A DNA stretch of 64,000 nucleotides from CAVYUC01 sp963783085. Lineage in GTDB: Bacteria; Bacteroidota; Bacteroidia; Bacteroidales; Prolixibacteraceae. The position numbers and the translations under genes are program-made. The notes under the pieces are model-generated. The model was not told the DNA's origin, searched no databases, and was given only the letters and a program-made list of their open reading frames with translations. The stretch covers positions 153,658 through 217,657 of the forward strand of contig CAWAMJ010000021.1 of NCBI GenBank assembly GCA_963783085.1. Reading direction: 5' to 3'. This document shows positions 29,199 to 38,302 of this stretch, one piece after another (positions within the stretch are counted from its first letter, which is position 1; every line of letters begins with the position of its first letter).

Positions 29199-30371
29199 TT
29201 ATTGCGCAGAAACTACGCACCGGAAGCCGAGGTGAGACATCCCGGTATCTTCGGTGCATTTCATGCGCGCAGCGGCGCGGTATCCGGAACAATAAGAATC
29301 GCTGCACAAAAACGAACCGCCGCGAATCACTCTTTTTCTGACATTCGGTTCCATTGGATCATAGCTTGTATCGGGTCCGGCTGGGTTATCGGCAATTTTA
29401 TCCACACTGAACGATTTGTAATAATCAGAATGGTATAAATCATTGCACCATTCCCACACGTTTCCGGCCATATCATAAATACCAAAACCATTGGGAGGAT
29501 ATTGTTCCACCGGTGCAAGCAATTCAAATCCGTCAGCTCGCGAATTATAAATTGGGAATTCGCCATCCCAGCTGTTCGCTTTTGGTGTACCTTCGTTTAC
29601 ATGCTCAAATCCCCAGGCATAAATATAATCATCATGGCCACCACGTGCAGCGTATTCCCACTCAGCCTCAGTGGGTAACCGCTTACCTGCCCATTTTGCA
29701 TAGGCCACTGCATCTTCCCAGCTCACATGAACAACCGGGTAATTGTCCATCTTGTCGATATTACTGCCCGGACCGCCCGGATTTTGCCAGTTAGCGCCGC
29801 GGACCCAGCTCCACCAACTGGAAACATTGTTCAGGTTTACACGATGATTTGGCGGATTAAAAACCAGCGAAGAAGCGCGCAGCAGACTATCGGCAGGTTT
29901 TGGCGTACCGGGAGGCAATTGTTTGCTAAGTTCCCGCCAATCGACATCTTTTTCAGCGGTGGTAACGTAACCCGTTTCTTTCACAAACTTTTTAAATTGT
30001 GCATTCGTCACAGGGTGCGGATCGATGAAAAAACCATTCACCTTAACCTCGTGCACCGGGTATTCATCTTCGCGGGCAAATTGTGCATCGCGGGCGCCCA
30101 TCCTGAACGTTCCGCCCGGTACAAATAACATATCTTTTGTTGCAGGATTTTCCTTTTTCAAGGAATCAACATTAATTCGCGAAGCCGGAGGCACTTCTGC
30201 CATTAACGCGCCGAACCTTTTCGGAACGCCGCTGACGCAGTGTTCTCCATCATTCATTGTGTTTTCTGAAACTGTTTCTGATTCAGTTTTGCCAGCTTTC
30301 TTCATTCGGCAACCACCCACTAAAAAACCTGAAAAAATAAAAAATGCCAATATTGTTATCCAACGATTCAT
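29199..30371 (-). CDS. formylglycine-generating enzyme-type lipoprotein (SUMF1 family)
   Basis: 390 residues from ATG 30371 (MNRWITILAFFIFSGFLVGGC, lipobox GGC). The FGE-sulfatase domain spans about 78-390: MLFVPGGTFRMGARD, EYPVHEVKVNGFFID, RLPTEAEWEYAARGG, GNVWEWCNDLY and RGGSFLCSDSYCSGYR. C356 and C361 align with the active-site pair Cys336/Cys341 of human FGE, so it may truly oxidise a sulfatase Cys to formylglycine, here outside the cytoplasm. No sulfatase gene is visible in the window. It is divergent from a beta-helix protein in a carbohydrate-active region. Confidence 0.88.
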   Translation of the reverse strand: MNRWITILAFFIFSGFLVGGCRMKKAGKTESETVSENTMNDGEHCVSGVPKRFGALMAEVPPASRINVDSLKKENPATKDMLFVPGGTFRMGARDAQFAREDEYPVHEVKVNGFFIDPHPVTNAQFKKFVKETGYVTTAEKDVDWRELSKQLPPGTPKPADSLLRASSLVFNPPNHRVNLNNVSSWWSWVRGANWQNPGGPGSNIDKMDNYPVVHVSWEDAVAYAKWAGKRLPTEAEWEYAARGGHDDYIYAWGFEHVNEGTPKANSWDGEFPIYNSRADGFELLAPVEQYPPNGFGIYDMAGNVWEWCNDLYHSDYYKSFSVDKIADNPAGPDTSYDPMEPNVRKRVIRGGSFLCSDSYCSGYRAAARMKCTEDTGMSHLGFRCVVSAQ

Positions 30372-30593
30372 TTCATTAAAATATATTTCGAGATAAAGAT
30401 GTTTTAATCTTTTAAATGTTCCAAAAAAAATGAGCTTTTTATCGGCAGGTTTAAAAAATATTTCCGGCAGCACGAATGAAAGCTGTTTTAATACAATTTG
30501 CCAAACGATAAATTGCGAAATCCACCGAATTAAATAATTTTACTGCATTTAAATCTAAACCAGTATGATTCCGGAAACCTAAAACTTCATCAG

Positions 30594-32234
30594 ATGAAAC
30601 CTTCATATTTACCAATATTATCAGCGTTCATTTTCGTTGTTTGCTTTTCCGCAGAAAACACATCGGCCAAAAATTATTATGTAAATTCTGAAATTGGAAA
30701 CAATGCGTACAACGGACAGTCGGTTGAGAAGCCTAAAAAGTCGCTGAACTGGTTTTCGTGGAGCGCCACGTTCCTGCATCCCGGCGACACGGTTTTTGTG
30801 ATGGATGGAACATACACGGGCGGCAATCAGTTTGCTATTCTGGCGCTGCGGGCATCGGGAACGAGAGAAAAGCCGGTTGTAATTACCAACTATCCGGGAC
30901 AGAAACCATTGCTGAAGCTGAACGAATATAAATGGGCCGGAATTCACATTGCCGAAGGTGTGCACGACATTGTATTAAACGGCCTGACTATTCAGGGATA
31001 TGCCGGCAGTTTAACGTTGGAAGATGCGCTCAACCAGCCGGGCAGTTGTGCCGATCCAAACGGTTCGGTTGACCCGAAATTTAACGGTTCCGGAATTTCG
31101 CTTGAAGGAAGGACAAATGGCAAACATGTGCACCACATCACCATTTCAAACTGCGAGATTTTTGAATGTGCCGGCGGTGGGGCAGGAAGCATGGAGGCGG
31201 ATTATCTCACTTACGAGAATAACCTGGTTTACAACAACTGCTGGTACACAATTTACGGAAACAGCGGGATTTCCAATTTCAATTCATGGAATTACGACGA
31301 CCACAGCGACGTGGAATATTCCATGATTATCCGAAACAATATTCTGTTCGGAAACCGGCTTTTTGTGCCATGGACAGGCCCGTGCAAAATTTACGATGGA
31401 AACGGAATTATTATCGATTCGGAAACCAATGAAGGCAAATCATTTCCCGCCTATTCAGGACAAACATTAATTGAAAATAACGTGGTTTACGATAACGGTG
31501 GCCGCGGTATTCATGTGTACAAAAGCGCGAATGTCGATATCATCAACAATACCAGCTATTTTAATTGCAAAAGCCCTGAAATTTCGGATGGCGAAATTAC
31601 CGTACAAAATGCGGCCAATGTTCGGGTTTTCAACAACATTATTTACGCCCGCGACGGCCAGAACGCGAATTTGCGTTACCAGTCGCCGACAAATATTACC
31701 TTCGGAAACAACCTGATTTACAATGCATCCTCCGCCAAAATCGGGTTTACCAACGCAACTGACATTGTAAATCAGGATCCGGAATTTTTTGAGCCTGATT
31801 TGGCCGGTCCCGATTTGCGGTTGAAAGAAACAAGTCCGGCCCGGAATGCAGGAAAAAATACCGAAGGTTTTTTTAGTGAAACAGATATCAACGGCATTTC
31901 CAGGTTAGCCGGCGGAATTCCTGATATCGGCGCTTACGAGTTTGAAGAGGAAATAATCAGCAGCGCAATTATTTTGCCGGGAAAGCCGCAAATCCGGATT
32001 TATCCAAATCCGGCAAAAAACAAAATTACGTTGGATTTATCCGTTAAAACCTTACAGTCGGGCTTAAATTATTCGCTGGTAAGTTTAGCGGGAAAACCGG
32101 TTTTAAGCGGCAAATTAAACTACGGGGATACTTCTCTTGCAATCGATGTCCGGAATATTAAACAGGGAATGTATCTGTTCAAAGTCTGGAACGGAGAATA
32201 TTCAACCATTCAGAAAGTAATAATTGCAAAATAG
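30594..32234 (+). CDS. parallel beta-helix protein with T9SS sorting domain
   Basis: 546 residues; signal peptide about 1-25. Residues about 27-450 form a right-handed parallel beta-helix: N-terminal DUF1565-like KNYYVNSEIGNNAYNGQSVE and many Asn-rich rungs (ISNCEIFECAGGGAGS, LIENNVVYDNGGRGIHVYKS, VRVFNNIIYA), ending with the PDIGAYEFE motif that closes such helices. Residues about 465-546 are a T9SS C-terminal domain (IYPNPAKNKITLDLS). It resembles polysaccharide lyases or epimerases (PL6/PL9-like), but I see no decisive catalytic signature. It leads a rightward series of glycan-related genes. Confidence 0.85.
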   Translation: MKPSYLPILSAFIFVVCFSAENTSAKNYYVNSEIGNNAYNGQSVEKPKKSLNWFSWSATFLHPGDTVFVMDGTYTGGNQFAILALRASGTREKPVVITNYPGQKPLLKLNEYKWAGIHIAEGVHDIVLNGLTIQGYAGSLTLEDALNQPGSCADPNGSVDPKFNGSGISLEGRTNGKHVHHITISNCEIFECAGGGAGSMEADYLTYENNLVYNNCWYTIYGNSGISNFNSWNYDDHSDVEYSMIIRNNILFGNRLFVPWTGPCKIYDGNGIIIDSETNEGKSFPAYSGQTLIENNVVYDNGGRGIHVYKSANVDIINNTSYFNCKSPEISDGEITVQNAANVRVFNNIIYARDGQNANLRYQSPTNITFGNNLIYNASSAKIGFTNATDIVNQDPEFFEPDLAGPDLRLKETSPARNAGKNTEGFFSETDINGISRLAGGIPDIGAYEFEEEIISSAIILPGKPQIRIYPNPAKNKITLDLSVKTLQSGLNYSLVSLAGKPVLSGKLNYGDTSLAIDVRNIKQGMYLFKVWNGEYSTIQKVIIAK

Positions 32235-32371
32235 ATGAAAAGAATACCAGAATGTGTATCTAAAAAATCGTTTCACACTGATATTGCTGATTTTCGCAGA
32301 TGGATTTTAAAATCAGCATTTTTCTGCGGGAGATTAAATACACATTTGTTCATCAAATAAATGCTAAAAAT

Positions 32372-34301
32372 ATGAAGATAATGAACCACAACCGAATTAC
32401 CATTCTTTTTTTAATTCTGCTTTTTACGCAAGCAAAATCCGGTGCAAAAACCTGGACGCTTTCCGATAAAAATCTTGAGATCAGTTTTAACGACGAAACT
32501 GCGTTGCTTTCTGTTACCGACAAGCGGTGCAACAAAATCTGGCAGCAAACATGCTGTAACCGAAAATATGAAGGTGGATAAAGTTATTCAGAATGGAAAT
32601 ATGCTGAACGTTAAAATGTCCGGAAAATATCAGTTTGATGTGGTTTTCATGCTGACTCCTGCTTCTGCGCTGGAAGTGGAAGTAATGGCAGATGAAAACC
32701 TGTCGTTTGAAAAACTTTCCTATCCGCCGGCGTTTGAAACACCTGATAAAAACCATTACCTGCTTTTTACCGACAGCGAAGGTTTTTTGCTTCGGGCCGA
32801 TGATAAAGAATACGGAATTGGCCGGCAGATTATGCATTCCATGCGCGGTTTGTCGATGCCGTGGATGGGCATTACCGACACCGCTTTTCAAACCGGTTAC
32901 ATGGCTATTGTCGATACACCCGATGACGCCGAAGTGTGGGTGAAACGCTACAACGGGCTGATTTCATTCGAGCCGCTCTGGATTTCGCAAAAAGGAAAAT
33001 TCGGATATACACGAAAAATCATTTACCACTTTTTCGATAAAGGCGGTTACGTTGCGCAGTGTAAGAAATACCGCGATTATGTATGGGCAAAAAATTCGGT
33101 TCCGCCGACTTTGAAGGAAAAACAAAAGCGCTTTCCTGCAATCGAAAAAATGATTGGCGCTCCGCATATCTACCTTTGGGACGATGCCCGTGAACTGAGT
33201 TTTGCCCGTGAAATGAAAAAATCAGGAATCGATAAGGCGTTTATACTCTGGAATCCAAACCATCCGCCTTATCCGGAACCCGGTTATGACAATGAAATTA
33301 AAAAACTGGATTATTTGTCGGGAGTATATGAGCTGTTCCGGGATGTGCATCTGCAGGATACTGTTGGTCGTATTGACCCGGCTAACCGGGAGGGAACGTG
33401 GTTAAACCGGTTTCGGTTTCCGGGTTTGTTTCATAAAGTGGCATTGGTAGAAAAAGACGGAAAATATCACTATTCGGGATTTGGCTACGATACCAATCCA
33501 AAAACCGTATTATCCATTATTCCTGAGTTGCGAACCGACCGCGAAATGGAAGTTTACCCGCATGAATCGTTCTTTCTCGACGGTTATCTGGCCAGTGGAA
33601 TATTTGAAGACTACGGAAAGGAAAATCCCTTAACCCGCACGGAATATAAAGAAACTGTAATAGAAATGAACCGGTTTTTTGCTGAGAAGTACAATTCAAT
33701 TGTAGGAGTGGAGTGGGGGGCAGATTATGGCGTGCCAACTGTTGCTTACGCGCACGGAATGACCACGTTGCACCACATGTTGTATTCGTCGCCGGACCGG
33801 AACAAAAAAGGTTCGATTTATTATACAGGCGACTGGAATAATCCGTCGCATCCTTCGATTATGGTTGGTGAATATGTCCCTGACAAACATTATATGAAAT
33901 GGGCCATCAATGAAAAAATACGTGTGCCGCTGTACCAGTTGGTATACCACGGCGCCATTGTAACCACCTGGCGCTGGGACGACAACAGCCACAACATGCC
34001 GTCGATCTGGTGGAAAAAAGATTTGTTCGACATGTTGTACGGAACGGCGCCGCTATGGTGCCTCGACCGCGCGCGGTGGAATAAGTTCAGGCAAACTTTC
34101 ATTGAAAGTTACCAAAACCTCGGGCCGTGGCTCGAACAGATTCAGTACGACGAAATGCTTTCGCATAAATTCTTAACCGGTGATCGTCAGGTGCAGGAAA
34201 CCGAATTTTCGTCCGGGAAAAAGATCATTGTCAATTTTGGCGATGAAGATTATTCTTACAATGGCGAAACGGTGAATGCCAAATCATATAAAATTCTTTA
34301 A
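32372..34301 (+). pseudogene. GH101/DUF5696-like glycoside hydrolase, one frameshift
   Basis: About 640 residues. The signal peptide and first strands (MKIMNHNRITILFLILLFTQ ... ALLSVTDKRCNKIW) are in one frame from 32372, and the rest (ENMKVDKVIQNGNMLNVKMS onward) is in another. The shift is at about 32520-32555. The catalytic barrel includes IYLWDDARELSFAREMKKSG, PHESFFLDGYLASGIFEDYG and IVGVEWGADYG, which recall GH101/GH129-related enzymes; D in FFLDGY is a candidate nucleophile. I am fairly sure it is a glycosidase, less sure of the family. It is 12 bp upstream of the next hydrolase gene. Confidence 0.7.
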
Positions 34302-34313
34302 AAAAGAGAGAAA

Positions 34314-35870
34314 ATGAAGGGAATCCCGTACATAATTCTTTTTCTGCTTTTGTTTGGTTGCAGCAGACCTGAAGTTGAAAAATTTGCGGTTTTCGAGCAA
34401 TCATTCACGAATGAAAAAGAATACGAGAATTCATATTTTGATGTGGATTTGAATGTGGATTGTCAATCGCCGGACGGAAGAGAAATCCGGTTTTCTGGTT
34501 TTTACGATGGCAACCAAACCTGGAAACTCCGGTTCATGCCTGATGTTTCCGGAACCTGGAAATATACAGCAACGTTTTCCGACGGGACGAAAGCCGGTTC
34601 GGGAAGTTTTGTGTGCACAGAAACCGATAATAAAGGACCACTGACAAAACTGAAGGACAATCCAATTTGGTTTGCCACACAAAACGGTGAGTTTTTTCTG
34701 ATGCGCAGTTTTCATGCGGGCGACCGGTTTTTTGCATCCAACTGGAAAGATTTAACGGAAATGGAAATTTCCCCAAGAAAGCTATTTTTGGATTGGCTGG
34801 AAGAAAATAATTACAATACACTTTCCATTGCCAGTTTTTTTACCAACCGGCAGTCCGAAGGTCGCGGAAAAGGCTGGAACACACCGCGATTGTGGCCGCT
34901 GGATTACATGGAATATCAAAAAGCGGAAATCATTTTAGACGAACTTGCACAACGGCAGATTTACATTTTTCCGTTTGCCGGATTTTTTGGCCGGGATGGG
35001 AATTGGCCAACAGATCCCGCAGAACAGGAAAAATACGTGAAATACATCATTGCCCGCTGGGGAGCATATTACAACCTGCTATTCAATGTGGCCGGGCCGG
35101 AACCGCTCCTCGACGGTAACCCATCGCACAAAGCAGGTTATAAAAACCAGATGGAGATTCCGGACATCAATCGTATAGCTGGCATTATTCAAAAATACGA
35201 TGTATTTCATCACCTGATTACCGTTCATAACCAGACCAAAGCATCAGCAGATGGCGATCCGTTTGTTCATTTCGACTGGTACGGGTTTTCGACGATTCAA
35301 GGCCCAAAAACGAAAGATTTAAAACGGCATGAAACAACGATATCGGAAATCCGCGATCCCGAAAAACCGTATTTTGCGCAGGAAACATTATGGGGAGGAA
35401 ATATGTACCATCCGGATTACGGCGAAGAATACATCCGGAAAATCGGAATTGTGCTGACGATGAACGCGGCAATGATCAATTTTGCAGATAACAACGGAAA
35501 CAGCTCGAGCGGTTTTTCAGGTAGTCTCAATCTTAACGATTGTAAACAAAATGAACACGACGCATTGGAAAAAGTCTGGAATTTTTTCGAAACTATTCCG
35601 CTTGGCGAAATGAAACCGGACACAACAATTGTCCCTTCGAAGTTTGCGCTTGCAGGGGAAAAGCAAATCCTGATTTACACCGACAAACGGGACAGTTTTC
35701 AGGTAAATCTGCCGAATGAAAGGATGTATGAGGCACAATGGATAAATGCTCAAAATACAGATGAAAAAATTAAAACGGAACATCTAAATTCCGATGAAAT
35801 TATTAAAACCCCAAACTGGGGGAATGATTGGTTTTTGCAGGTTTTTTTCCGGAGAAAAATGGCTGAATGA
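34314..35870 (+). CDS. lipoprotein glycoside hydrolase with DUF5060 and DUF4038-like barrel
   Basis: 518 residues. The lipoprotein signal ends at LLFGC. An N-terminal DUF5060 beta-sandwich (about 25-105: VEKFAVFEQSFTN, WKLRFMPDVSGTWKYTATFS) precedes a (beta/alpha)8 barrel (about 110-430) of the DUF4038/GH140-like type: NGEFFLMRSFHAGDRFF, LLFNVAGPEPLLDG and YFAQETLWGGNMYHP. E in GPEP and E in AQETLW are candidate acid/base and nucleophile. It is presumably surface-attached and hydrolyses a plant or algal polysaccharide; the substrate is unknown. Cotranscribed with the GH101-like gene (12-bp gap). Confidence 0.82.
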   Translation: MKGIPYIILFLLLFGCSRPEVEKFAVFEQSFTNEKEYENSYFDVDLNVDCQSPDGREIRFSGFYDGNQTWKLRFMPDVSGTWKYTATFSDGTKAGSGSFVCTETDNKGPLTKLKDNPIWFATQNGEFFLMRSFHAGDRFFASNWKDLTEMEISPRKLFLDWLEENNYNTLSIASFFTNRQSEGRGKGWNTPRLWPLDYMEYQKAEIILDELAQRQIYIFPFAGFFGRDGNWPTDPAEQEKYVKYIIARWGAYYNLLFNVAGPEPLLDGNPSHKAGYKNQMEIPDINRIAGIIQKYDVFHHLITVHNQTKASADGDPFVHFDWYGFSTIQGPKTKDLKRHETTISEIRDPEKPYFAQETLWGGNMYHPDYGEEYIRKIGIVLTMNAAMINFADNNGNSSSGFSGSLNLNDCKQNEHDALEKVWNFFETIPLGEMKPDTTIVPSKFALAGEKQILIYTDKRDSFQVNLPNERMYEAQWINAQNTDEKIKTEHLNSDEIIKTPNWGNDWFLQVFFRRKMAE

Positions 35871-35917
35871 TCTTCCGTTAACTCCGTTCGTTCCGGATTT
35901 GGATTCAAGTTAATTAA

Positions 35918-36423
35918 ATGAATATGTTCGTGAAAAAATACAGGACAATAGTAAGTTTAATAATCGTGCAGGTTCTTATTGCGCATTTTACAGGCAATAC
36001 CCAAACCATCCAGTCGCTTGCCAAAGATCTCCCTCCATACTTTTCGGTACTGACAACCTGGGGATTGCGGCCGGAGTGGGACGAAACCGGGAAGAATATC
36101 TATTTTCTCGACAAAATGATTGGCAATGTGTTTAAAATTAATGTGGAATCGCACGAGATTATGGCAATAACAAATAATTTTTATCACGGCGGGATTTACC
36201 GGGTGCTCTGTCTGTCGAACGGCGATTTGCTGCTGGCCATGGCGCCGCCGGTTTTCGATTCGCGGAAGCCGGAACAAAACCGGCACACCGGTCTGGAGTT
36301 TCATATCCGGTGGTAGATAAAACCGGAAAATGGATTGCCCTGCAATACGGTTTTCTTTCCGGCGCCGGTAACGGACAGGGAATTTTCCTGTTCGATTTGG
36401 AGAAGTATGAAAAAATGAAATAA
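35918..36423 (+). pseudogene. remnant of a secreted beta-propeller-like protein
   Basis: The first 132 codons (signal peptide, then TTWGLRPEWDETGKNIYFLD and GIYRVLCLSNGDLLLAMAPP) stop at 36316. An overlapping frame then gives the C-terminal end of what looks like the same protein (DKTGKWIALQYGF, GQGIFLFDLEKYEKMK, stop at 36421-36423). Such proteins usually have several more propeller blades between these parts, so the gene seems to have lost its middle and shifted frame. The mobile element begins four bases after the stop codon. The family is a guess from the short propeller-like strands. Confidence 0.6.
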
Positions 36424-36427
36424 AAAT

Positions 36428-36439
36428 CTCCGAAAAGTC
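36428..36439 (+). repeat. left terminal inverted repeat of the element
   Basis: ctccgaaaagtc, perfect inverse of 38291-38302 and identical to the ends of the small copy at 14929-14940/15044-15055. Confidence 0.8.
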
Positions 36440-36557
36440 AAAAACCCCTAAATCCCCTCAAGGGGACTTTGAAGAGTGCATTGATTTTCAGCAAGTTCCC
36501 CTATATTTGTGTCATTTGACTTTGCAAAGATAGGAAACGTTCATTGACATATTTACT

Positions 36558-36565
36558 TAGATTTG
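36558..36565 (+). promoter_or_regulatory. Bacteroidota-type -7 promoter element (candidate)
   Basis: tagatttg matches the TAnnTTTG consensus exactly, but no TTG box is found at the usual distance (nearest ttg boxes are 11 and 33 nt upstream), so support is partial. If used, transcription would begin near 36571 and the hairpin at 36581-36633 would be in the 5' untranslated leader. Confidence 0.3.
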
Positions 36566-36580
36566 TTGTAGTGTCCACGA

Positions 36581-36633
36581 CCACTCCAGGAGGTGTAGCG
36601 AAGGCGTAGCCGGAGCGGAACCTCCTGGAGTGG
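36581..36633 (+). promoter_or_regulatory. 14-bp-stem hairpin in the leader of the first element gene
   Basis: Perfect inverted repeat ccactccaggaggt (36581-36594) / acctcctggagtgg (36620-36633) around a 25-nt GC-rich loop, ending 19 bp before the ATG at 36653. The aggagg in the left arm resembles a ribosome-binding sequence locked in a stem, and cctcct in the right arm is complementary to it. It could control translation or transcription of the element genes, or be the remnant of another small repeat. Confidence 0.5.
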
Positions 36634-36652
36634 GTACTAAAAATTTTAAGAC

Positions 36653-37453
36653 ATGGTCAACAATTCATCTTTACAAAAATGGGACAGGCTCAAACAAAAG
36701 CAACTCGATACCCAGTTTATCAATTCGCTAATTCAGGGAATGAACTGTTCGATGTTCGAAGCTAAAGCCATTATGAACTGCGTTTATGGAACCTATCAAC
36801 CGTTTTTTGACAATGCCAGCGCAATGAAGCCGGGACAGGTTCTTTTTGAAGCTGTTTCAGTTGAAAATGGTCCGCAAATAAAACTTTCCGATTGCAAAAT
36901 GGTTTCTGTCATCCTTACTCTCGATGCAGGGGAAGAAGACTTGGAAACCAGGCAAAAAGAAGGTGTTATTGGTCTGCGCAGGAAACGGTTTCAGCGCATT
37001 GTCAGTGAGGCTTTCCAGCAGGGTGGGCTTTTAACGGTTGAAGACATCGCCAACCGCTTGCTCAACTGCGGGGAGAAAACCCTGGTCCGCGACCTGGCCG
37101 AGTTTAAAAAGCAAAACATTGTTTTGCCTCTCCGGTCAACGGTAATGGACATGGGCAGGTCGGTAACTCACCGTTCGTTGATTGTCAAAGAATGGCTCCT
37201 GGGCAGGGAGTATTCCGAGATTGCCCGGAAAACGAACCACAGTGTTGAAGCGGTGGCCAGTTACATTGACAAGTTCAAACGTGTTGTTTGCCTGGCAAAA
37301 GACAACCACGAGATAAAAACCATCGCTTTTCTTGTAAAACTTTCTGTTCCGCTTGCGGAGGAATATCACAGGCTTTACCGTGATTTTCAAATGGTTGCAC
37401 ACCGTAAAGAAGAACTTGAAGGCCTAATAAAAAAAACACTTGAAAAAAGGTAA
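36653..37453 (+). CDS. DUF1670-like protein A of the candidate element
   Basis: 266 residues, no signal peptide, basic. Residues about 50-120 contain MKPGQVLFEAVS and a strand VSVILTLDAGEED; then RRKRFQRIVSEAFQQGGLLTVEDIANRL, an alpha-helical winged-helix-like region. The conserved block KKQNIVLPLRSTVMDMGRSV leads to an HTH-like stretch (YSEIARKTNHSVEAVASYID, about 183-202). It resembles the uncharacterised DUF1670 family as I remember it. It is a paralogue of the next gene (shared PGQxL, GLL, DMG, VTH, TNHS, YI.F.RV). No DDE, RuvC, HUH, Tyr or Ser recombinase motif is seen. It may be a DNA-binding mobility or regulatory protein; that is inference. Confidence 0.7.
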   Translation: MVNNSSLQKWDRLKQKQLDTQFINSLIQGMNCSMFEAKAIMNCVYGTYQPFFDNASAMKPGQVLFEAVSVENGPQIKLSDCKMVSVILTLDAGEEDLETRQKEGVIGLRRKRFQRIVSEAFQQGGLLTVEDIANRLLNCGEKTLVRDLAEFKKQNIVLPLRSTVMDMGRSVTHRSLIVKEWLLGREYSEIARKTNHSVEAVASYIDKFKRVVCLAKDNHEIKTIAFLVKLSVPLAEEYHRLYRDFQMVAHRKEELEGLIKKTLEKR

Positions 37454-37463
37454 ACAACAAGAA

Positions 37464-38219
37464 ATGATTCGAAAACCAGATGGCGTACGTAAGTACCGCA
37501 CTGCACACGACCGTTTTTTGAAACCGGCTATTGTAAACTTCTTTGAGCGCGAGTTTTCCGGTCACTTTGGTCCCATTGTCAGGGAAAACATTGCTGAAGA
37601 ACTGGTTAACCTGTTCGACAGCCTTTGTCCCGAAACAGAAAGGGTAAAACCCGGACAAATGCTATGGAATGCCCTTGACAGGCATACCAGGGCCGATTCG
37701 CCAAAAAGAAGGTACAAACCGGTAATTTTAACGGTTGTAGACAAAAGTGATATTGAGATGTTTGAAAAGCAAAAACCTATTCCCGAAATACGGAAGCAGG
37801 TAGTGGCCAGAATGATGAAAGAAGCATATAAACAAAACGGATTACTTTCAACTCGGGATTTGAGCTTAATTCTTACAATGGGAGCACAACAATTATCCAG
37901 CGTAAGAGCAGAATACGAAAAACAAAATCAAACGGTTTTGCCGCATACCGGCTCAATCCAGGACATGGGGTCAACAGTGACCCATAAAAAACAAATTGTG
38001 CATAAACATGTCATCCAGAAGAAAGACCCTAAAAAAGTTGCGTATGAAACCAATCATTCCCAAATGGCTGTTGACAGGTACATCAAAGATTTTTACCGTG
38101 TAAAAACTTTAGTTGATGATGGTAAAGACATTGATTACATAAACCTGGCAACAAACATCTCAAAACATGTGATAATCCAATATCAACAAATCTTAGATCA
38201 ATATGTCAAAGAACATTAA
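37464..38219 (+). CDS. DUF1670-like protein B, tandem paralogue
   Basis: 251 residues from ATG 37464, ten bases after the stop of gene A; the frame is open a little further upstream from a TTG at 37440 that overlaps gene A. It follows the same plan as A: VKPGQMLWNALD, then RMMKEAYKQNGLLSTRDLSL, QNQTVLPHTGSIQDMGSTVTH, and an HTH-like KVAYETNHSQMAVDRYIKDF near residues 195-215. It ends 71 bp before the right terminal repeat. Together A and B could form a heterodimer acting on the element ends. Family and function as for A. Confidence 0.7.
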   Translation: MIRKPDGVRKYRTAHDRFLKPAIVNFFEREFSGHFGPIVRENIAEELVNLFDSLCPETERVKPGQMLWNALDRHTRADSPKRRYKPVILTVVDKSDIEMFEKQKPIPEIRKQVVARMMKEAYKQNGLLSTRDLSLILTMGAQQLSSVRAEYEKQNQTVLPHTGSIQDMGSTVTHKKQIVHKHVIQKKDPKKVAYETNHSQMAVDRYIKDFYRVKTLVDDGKDIDYINLATNISKHVIIQYQQILDQYVKEH

Positions 38220-38290
38220 AAATATCTTGCGAGGTCAGGTGACCGAAGCTATAGGGTCAGGGGTAAAGAAGTTGAAAATCAATGAACTCA

Positions 38291-38302
38291 GACTTTTCGG
38301 AG
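38291..38302 (+). repeat. right terminal inverted repeat of the element
   Basis: gacttttcggag; the adjoining 20 bases inward (38271-38290) match the left arm of the small copy at 14941-14960 exactly in reverse complement. Confidence 0.8.

Larger units (their letters stand above)
36428..38302 (+). mobile_element. candidate mobile element with two DUF1670-like genes and terminal inverted repeats
   Basis: 1875 bp bounded by perfect 12-bp inverted repeats ctccgaaaagtc (36428-36439) and gacttttcggag (38291-38302). Both arms also contain a subterminal inverted motif cattgattttca (left about 36479-36490, right as tgaaaatcaatg at 38273-38284), and the left arm has a palindrome tcccctcaagggga. Inside are a -7-like promoter, a long hairpin and two tandem paralogous genes. 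A gene-less copy with both ends lies at 14929-15055 in opposite orientation, showing that these ends move as a unit. No clear target duplication is visible around this copy. No known transposase or recombinase motif was found in the two proteins. Confidence 0.7.

Noticed and set aside
36653..38219. Known insertion sequence transposase
   Set aside because: Neither gene shows DDE/DEDD, HUH-Tyr, serine or tyrosine recombinase motifs; hence reported as a candidate new type rather than an IS family.
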